Origin: Flavobacteriaceae bacterium CRH
GTDB taxonomy: Bacteria > Bacteroidota > Bacteroidia > Flavobacteriales > Flavobacteriaceae
Reading direction: 5' to 3'
DNA: 64,000 nucleotides
Assembly (NCBI GenBank): GCA_001507425.1
Contig: LMAJ01000010.1
Coordinates: 1 to 64,000, forward strand
Shown: piece by piece, positions 60,276-64,000 of the stretch
Position numbering within the stretch: the stretch's first letter is position 1
Layout of the letters: every line of letters begins with the position of its first letter
Notes under the pieces: generated by a model
Seen by the model: the letters and a program-made list of their open reading frames with translations, nothing else
Database searches by the model: none
What the model was told of the DNA's origin: nothing
Translations under genes and position numbers: made by a program

Positions 60276-60683
60276 TTAGAATTGATTTGAAAAATCTTCT
60301 AAAGAAATGCCATTCAATTGTAAACTTACTTTTTCGTTCATTTCAGCATATAAAGCAGCTAAATTTTGATTGATTTTTTTCCCCACAGGACAATCAGGAT
60401 TAGGCTGATTTTTGGCGTAACCTAAGTTAATGGTTTCAAACGTCATTTCAAATATTTCTTTTAAGGTTAATTTTGAAGCATCTACAGCCAATTTTGTTCC
60501 ACCATTTTTTCCTTCTTTACTTTCTACAACATGATGCGATTTTAAATTGGCGATTTCTTTTCGTACCAAAACAGGGTTCAAATTAATACTTCCCGCAATA
60601 AACTCTGATGATAAATAATCATTTGGAAATTTAGTGAGTAAAGTAAGAATGTGAATCGTTATGGCAAATTTACCTGAAATCAT
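60276..60683 (-). CDS. Rrf2 family transcriptional regulator
   Basis: A 135-residue winged-helix protein: MISGKFAITIHILTLLTKF, NPVLVRKEIANLKSHHVVESKEGKNGG (wing), then LKEIFEMTF. It has just one cysteine (NPDCPVGKK), not the three that hold an Fe-S cluster in IscR and NsrR, so it is a YwnA/CymR-type member and probably a redox or thiol sensor. It is followed by the NAD(P)-binding gene, its likely target, in one transcript. Confidence 0.9.
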   Translation of the reverse strand: MISGKFAITIHILTLLTKFPNDYLSSEFIAGSINLNPVLVRKEIANLKSHHVVESKEGKNGGTKLAVDASKLTLKEIFEMTFETINLGYAKNQPNPDCPVGKKINQNLAALYAEMNEKVSLQLNGISLEDFSNQF

Positions 60684-60741
60684 ACTGTAATAAAATATGT
60701 TACAAATGTAATGATTTTTTTTGAATTATAGTTTTTTTTTA

Positions 60742-60943
60742 GTTTTTTAGTGGTTAGTCCCTAGTGATTAGTAATTAGTCCTTAGTAATTAGTCTTTAAT
60801 ACTTAGGTGATCAATAAAAAGGTTTCAATAGAGAGAAATTAGCTAAAGTCCTTACTTTTACAAAAATATAATAGTAGCACTTCTAACTAATCACTAAGGA
60901 CTAATTACTAAGAACTAATCACTAAGAACTAACTACTAAAAAC
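60742..60943. repeat. giant quasi-palindrome of TTAGTNATTAGT words
   Basis: The left arm (60742-60793) and right arm (60885-60943) pair over about 50 nt with a few mismatches and one short insertion in the right arm. Each arm iterates a 7-8 bp word (TTAGTGA, CTTAGTAA, TAGTCC). The loop (about 90 nt) contains TACTTTTA, a near-match to TAnnTTTG. The right arm ends 3 nt before the AEC start codon, so it would form the 5' leader of that mRNA. Confidence 0.9.
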
Positions 60944-60945
60944 GA

Positions 60946-61860
60946 ATGAACAACTTTATTCTCATATTCTTCTTCTTATTTTTAGGATTGCTTTTAAAAA
61001 ATATAAAGCAATTCCCAACTCATATTTACAAGACTATCAATAAGATTGTCATTTATTTATGCTTGCCGGCAATAACCTTATATCACATTCCGAAAATAAA
61101 ATGGAGCAACGAATTATTGTTTCCGATAGGAGCAGGATGGATTAGTTTTTTACTGGCTTTTATATTTTTTCATTTTTTAGGACGAAAATTAGGCTGGTCA
61201 AACAAACTCATCGGTTGTTTAGTTTTAACGGCAGGATTAAGTAATTCATCATTTCTTGGTTATCCCATAATCGAAGCTTTATTTGGAAAAAAAGGTTTAG
61301 AAACGGCTGTACTCGTAGATCAGCCCGGAACTTTTGTTGTCGTTTCTACTTTAGGGGTTTTTGTGGCCGCATTTTATTCCAAAGGAAGTCCGGATGCTTT
61401 GAGTATTTTCAAAAAAATAATTTTATTTCCGCCTTTTATAACATTTGTTGTCGCTTGTTTGATGAATGTTTTTCAATACGATTTAGATTTAAATCTTCAG
61501 GGGATTTTATTAAAAATTGGAAGTCTAGTAACGCCATTGGCTTTGTTTTCAGTTGGGTTGCAACTTAGTTTTGATAGAAAAAGCCAGCATTGGCGTTTTT
61601 TACGACTCGGGCTTTTTTTCAGATTGATAGTTACTCCATTTATAATTTTGGTTTTATATGTTTTTATTTTTAACCAACATTCTGAAGCGATTAAAATAAC
61701 GGTTATGGAAATGGCTATGGCACCGATGATTACGGGCGCAATTTTAGCTTCGACGTATGGTTTAAAGCCAAAGTTAAGCAGCATGATGATTGGTTTTGGA
61801 ATTCCAATTTCTTTTATAACGCTCGCCATCTGGTATTTTATCGTTAGTTTTGTAATATAA
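60946..61860 (+). CDS. AEC family transporter
   Basis: A 304-residue inner-membrane protein with about ten membrane helices. It belongs to the auxin-efflux-carrier superfamily: LGLLLKNIKQFPTHIYKTINK near the N-terminus, LTAGLSNSSFLGYPIIEALFG in helix 4, and VTPLALFSVGLQLSF later. Cargo is unknown (malonate, malate or other organic anions in characterised members). It lies 16 nt before the Fsr-like gene, so the two form a transport pair in one operon. The leader is the palindrome at 60742. Confidence 0.88.
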   Translation: MNNFILIFFFLFLGLLLKNIKQFPTHIYKTINKIVIYLCLPAITLYHIPKIKWSNELLFPIGAGWISFLLAFIFFHFLGRKLGWSNKLIGCLVLTAGLSNSSFLGYPIIEALFGKKGLETAVLVDQPGTFVVVSTLGVFVAAFYSKGSPDALSIFKKIILFPPFITFVVACLMNVFQYDLDLNLQGILLKIGSLVTPLALFSVGLQLSFDRKSQHWRFLRLGLFFRLIVTPFIILVLYVFIFNQHSEAIKITVMEMAMAPMITGAILASTYGLKPKLSSMMIGFGIPISFITLAIWYFIVSFVI

Positions 61861-61876
61861 CTTCGTTTACTACAAT

Positions 61877-63094
61877 ATGAATTCATCTACACAAACGGCC
61901 GCTATCGACGGTGGTGCTTTAGCTCAAAAAACAGTTTATTCGGTATTATTTTCAATTGCATTTGCCCATTTATTAAATGATTTAATGCAATCCGTAATTC
62001 CGTCAACATATCCAATTTTAAAGGAAAACTTTCATTTAAGTTTTACTCAAATCGGACTAATTACTTTTGTTTTTCAACTGACAGCATCTTTACTGCAGCC
62101 TTTTGTTGGTTTTTATACGGATAAAAAGCCAAAACCGTATTCGCTTGTTGCAGCCATGATTTTTACCATTTTAGGTTTGGGATTGTTGTCAATTTCGAGC
62201 TCATTCTGGATGTTATTGATTTCGGTAGCTTTAGTGGGAATTGGTTCTTCAATTTTTCATCCTGAAGCATCGCGTGTTGCCTTTTTAGGTTCTGGCGGGA
62301 AACGTGGTTTAGCACAATCTATTTTTCAATTAGGAGGAAATGCAGGAAGCGCCATCGGGCCATTATTAGTCGCTTTGGTGGTCGCACCTTACGGACAATC
62401 GTATGTTATTTGGTTTGTTATTGCAGGCGTTATCGGAATTGGGATTTTGTCAAGAATTGCTATTTGGTATGAAAATCATATGAATTTAAGAGCTGCTAAA
62501 AAAGGTGGTTTAGAAGAAGAAACAGTTCCATTATCAAACAGAAAAATCACCATTTCGATTATCGTTTTATTATTGCTGATTTTTTCGAAATTCTTTTATA
62601 TGGCGAGCATGTCGAGTTATTTTACTTTTTATTTAATTAGTAAATTTTCGATGTCAGTTCAGGATTCTCAATTTTACTTGTTTATCTTTTTGGCTTCTGT
62701 TGCAGCCGGAACTTTAATTGGAGGGCCGTTAGGAGATCACTTCGGAAGAAAATATATTATCTGGTTTTCTATTTTAGGTGCAGCGCCATTTACGTTGCTT
62801 TTGCCTTACGCTAATTTATTCTGGACTGGTATTTTAGCTGTAATTATCGGCGTTATTATTGCATCTGCATTTTCTGCAATTTTGGTTTTTGCACAGGAAT
62901 TAAAACCGGGAAAAGTGGGAATGATTTCAGGTTTGTTCTTCGGTTTTGCCTTCGGAATGGGCGGTTTAGGTTCTGCCATTTTAGGTTATATTGCGGATCA
63001 GACGAGTATTGAATATGTTTATAAAATAAGTTCCTATTTACCGTTAATTGGAGTCTTGGCGTATTTTTTACCGAATATTAAACAGAAGAAATAA
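61877..63094 (+). CDS. MFS transporter, fosmidomycin-resistance (Fsr)-like
   Basis: A 405-residue twelve-helix MFS permease: SIAFAHLLNDLMQSVIPSTYPILK and GIGSSIFHPEASRVA are hallmarks of the Fsr family, as are QLGGNAGSAIGPLL and VGFYTDKKPKPY (the MFS loop). Fsr exports fosmidomycin and related small molecules. Its natural substrate here is open. It follows the AEC gene by 16 nt. Confidence 0.9.
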   Translation: MNSSTQTAAIDGGALAQKTVYSVLFSIAFAHLLNDLMQSVIPSTYPILKENFHLSFTQIGLITFVFQLTASLLQPFVGFYTDKKPKPYSLVAAMIFTILGLGLLSISSSFWMLLISVALVGIGSSIFHPEASRVAFLGSGGKRGLAQSIFQLGGNAGSAIGPLLVALVVAPYGQSYVIWFVIAGVIGIGILSRIAIWYENHMNLRAAKKGGLEEETVPLSNRKITISIIVLLLLIFSKFFYMASMSSYFTFYLISKFSMSVQDSQFYLFIFLASVAAGTLIGGPLGDHFGRKYIIWFSILGAAPFTLLLPYANLFWTGILAVIIGVIIASAFSAILVFAQELKPGKVGMISGLFFGFAFGMGGLGSAILGYIADQTSIEYVYKISSYLPLIGVLAYFLPNIKQKK

Positions 63095-63184
63095 TTATTA
63101 TCTTAAAATTGATAGAAAAAGTAGAGTTTAGTTTTTTTTAATTATTTTTTTAAGTAATTTTAGAGGAACTAAAAACTTTAAATT

Positions 63185-63823
63185 ATGTCAACATTAAGAT
63201 TAGGCGATATAGCTCCGGATTTTCAGGCCGAAACAACAGAAGGATCAATAAGTTTTCACGAGTGGTTAGGTGATTCCTGGGGCGTTTTATTTTCGCATCC
63301 TGCAGATTTTACTCCTGTTTGTACTACTGAATTAGGGACTGTTGCGAATTATGTTCCGGAATTTACTAAAAGAAATACGAAAGTTATTGCTTTGAGTGTA
63401 GATGGTTTAGAGTCACACAAAGAGTGGATCAAAGACATTAATGAAACGCAAAATACAACGGTTAATTTTCCGATCATTGCTGACGAGGATAAAAAAATAG
63501 CGACTTTATATGATATGTTACACCCAAATGCAAGTGAGAAATTTACAGTGCGTTCGGTTTTTGTAATTGGTCCTGACAAAAAAATAAAACTAACATTGAC
63601 TTATCCGGCTTCAACAGGAAGAAATTTTGAAGAATTACTTCGTGTTATTGATAGTTTGCAATTAACTGCAAATTACAGCGTTGCAACTCCTGCAAACTGG
63701 AAAGACGGAGAAGATGTAGTAATTACACCGGCAGTTCCGGATAGCGATATTCCGGCAAAATTCCCAAAAGGGCATACCGCAATAAAACCATATTTGCGTA
63801 TAACACCGCAACCAAATAAGTAA
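63185..63823 (+). CDS. 1-Cys peroxiredoxin (Prx6 type)
   Basis: A 212-residue thiol peroxidase. The peroxidatic cysteine is C46 in HPADFTPVCTTELG, in the PxxxTxxC context, and it is the sole cysteine, so reduction needs an external thiol. SVDGLESHKEWIKDI and YPASTGRNFEEL mark the Prx6 branch, and the C-terminal domain (about 165-212) is full length. It detoxifies H2O2 or organic peroxides. It is monocistronic, with a terminator-like palindrome after it. Confidence 0.93.
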   Translation: MSTLRLGDIAPDFQAETTEGSISFHEWLGDSWGVLFSHPADFTPVCTTELGTVANYVPEFTKRNTKVIALSVDGLESHKEWIKDINETQNTTVNFPIIADEDKKIATLYDMLHPNASEKFTVRSVFVIGPDKKIKLTLTYPASTGRNFEELLRVIDSLQLTANYSVATPANWKDGEDVVITPAVPDSDIPAKFPKGHTAIKPYLRITPQPNK

Positions 63824-63848
63824 TTTTTTGAGTTTCTAAGATAGTAAG

Positions 63849-63897
63849 GCTCTAAGTTTCTAAGATTAAAAATCTTAAGAACTTAGAGCTTTTTTTG
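63849..63897 (+). terminator. terminator-like palindrome after the peroxiredoxin gene
   Basis: Arms 63849-63867 and 63871-63889 pair over 19 nt with two mismatches, a 3-nt loop and a T8 tail. The arms are iterated CTAAG words, the same vocabulary as the next element, so a repeat has become the terminator. Confidence 0.8.
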
Positions 63898-63912
63898 GAG
63901 CTTTTGAGATCT

Positions 63913-63950
63913 AAGTTGCTAAGTAAAAAGCCTTAGAAACTTAGCGACTT
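63913..63950. repeat. CTAAGTTGCTAAG palindrome
   Basis: AAGTTGCTAAGT (63913-63924) pairs with ACTTAGCGACTT (63939-63950), one mismatch, with flanking CTTAG words to 63960. Confidence 0.75.
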
Positions 63951-64000
63951 AGTACCTTAGCATCTTTAGAAATCAACTCATTCATTCTTTTTTTATCGCC
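63941..64000 (-). CDS. 3' end of an unidentified minus-strand gene (partial)
   Basis: A minus-strand frame from the right edge reads GDKKRMNELISKDAKVLSR and stops at 63941. The first part looks like normal protein. The last residues (KVLSR) and the stop lie in iterated CTAAG words, so the repeat probably supplies the C-terminus. No family can be named from so little. Confidence 0.45.
   Translation of the reverse strand, partial: GDKKRMNELISKDAKVLSR

Noticed and set aside
7940..63960. CRISPR arrays among the repeated words
   Set aside because: The repeats are contiguous 7-8 bp tandems or palindromes without 30-bp spacers, and no cas gene is present.

Overview
The window is a chromosomal segment of a Flavobacterium-like member of the Bacteroidota. 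The evidence is the low GC content, the family-level character of nearly every protein (PafA phosphatase, long GAPDH, two-motif DnaJ, CarboxypepD_reg/plug proteins), several TAnnTTTG-type -7 promoter boxes (the Bacteroidota sigma signature) and a Flavobacterium-style 5S rRNA. No phage, insertion sequence, integrase, CRISPR array or toxin-antitoxin pair is visible. It reads as core chromosome with heavily repeat-invaded intergenic DNA.

Layout. 0-11.3 kb: 3' end of an rRNA operon (5S), the PafA phosphatase, alanine dehydrogenase with a divergent Lrp/AsnC regulator, a long GAPDH, an HtrA protease, then a plus-strand cell-wall group (dapF, acetyltransferase, mltG, DUF2279 protein, lysozyme-like protein). 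11.3-21 kb: a minus-strand block with both methylmalonyl-CoA mutase subunits, a DivIC-like protein, uridine kinase, a dienoyl-CoA-reductase-type SDR, an aminotransferase, an RsmI-like methylase, a LMW phosphatase and dnaA. 21-39 kb: housekeeping genes (thioesterase, yigZ, ribD, prmC, hisS, tRNA-Trp, grpE-dnaJ), an ABC-2 exporter, a sigma-54 activator lacking its DNA-binding domain, a one-domain DEAD-like protein, and small hydrolases and acetyltransferases. 39-48 kb: mtaB, then a minus-strand cluster headed by an ECF sigma factor, a membrane anti-sigma-like protein with a plug-like C-terminus, and a vWA protein that itself carries a plug-like domain. 48-64 kb: PPK2, a PhoX-like lipoprotein with a di-haem peroxidase, MATE, an LTA-synthase-like sulfatase, MeaB (partner of the mutase at 11-15 kb), an Rrf2 regulator/NAD(P)-binding pair, an AEC carrier, an Fsr-like MFS pump and a 1-Cys peroxiredoxin.

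The most striking signal lies outside the genes. A large share of the intergenic gaps longer than about 80 bp hold a quasi-palindrome, often built from a short iterated word. Most differ in sequence from each other but share one architecture: two arms of 11-50 nt, imperfect copies, often nested. Some reach into coding sequence. They supply the stop codon or last codons of prmC, meaB, the alpha/beta hydrolase at 36 kb and probably the partial gene at the right edge, and a repeat-like stretch appears in frame near the N-terminus of mutB. One gap (59.30-59.54 kb) has a perfect 35-bp inverted repeat enclosing a second palindrome. Another (25.76-25.83 kb) resembles the Flavo-1 RNA motif. These elements and the sigma/anti-sigma/vWA-plug cluster are the best candidates for undescribed biology here.
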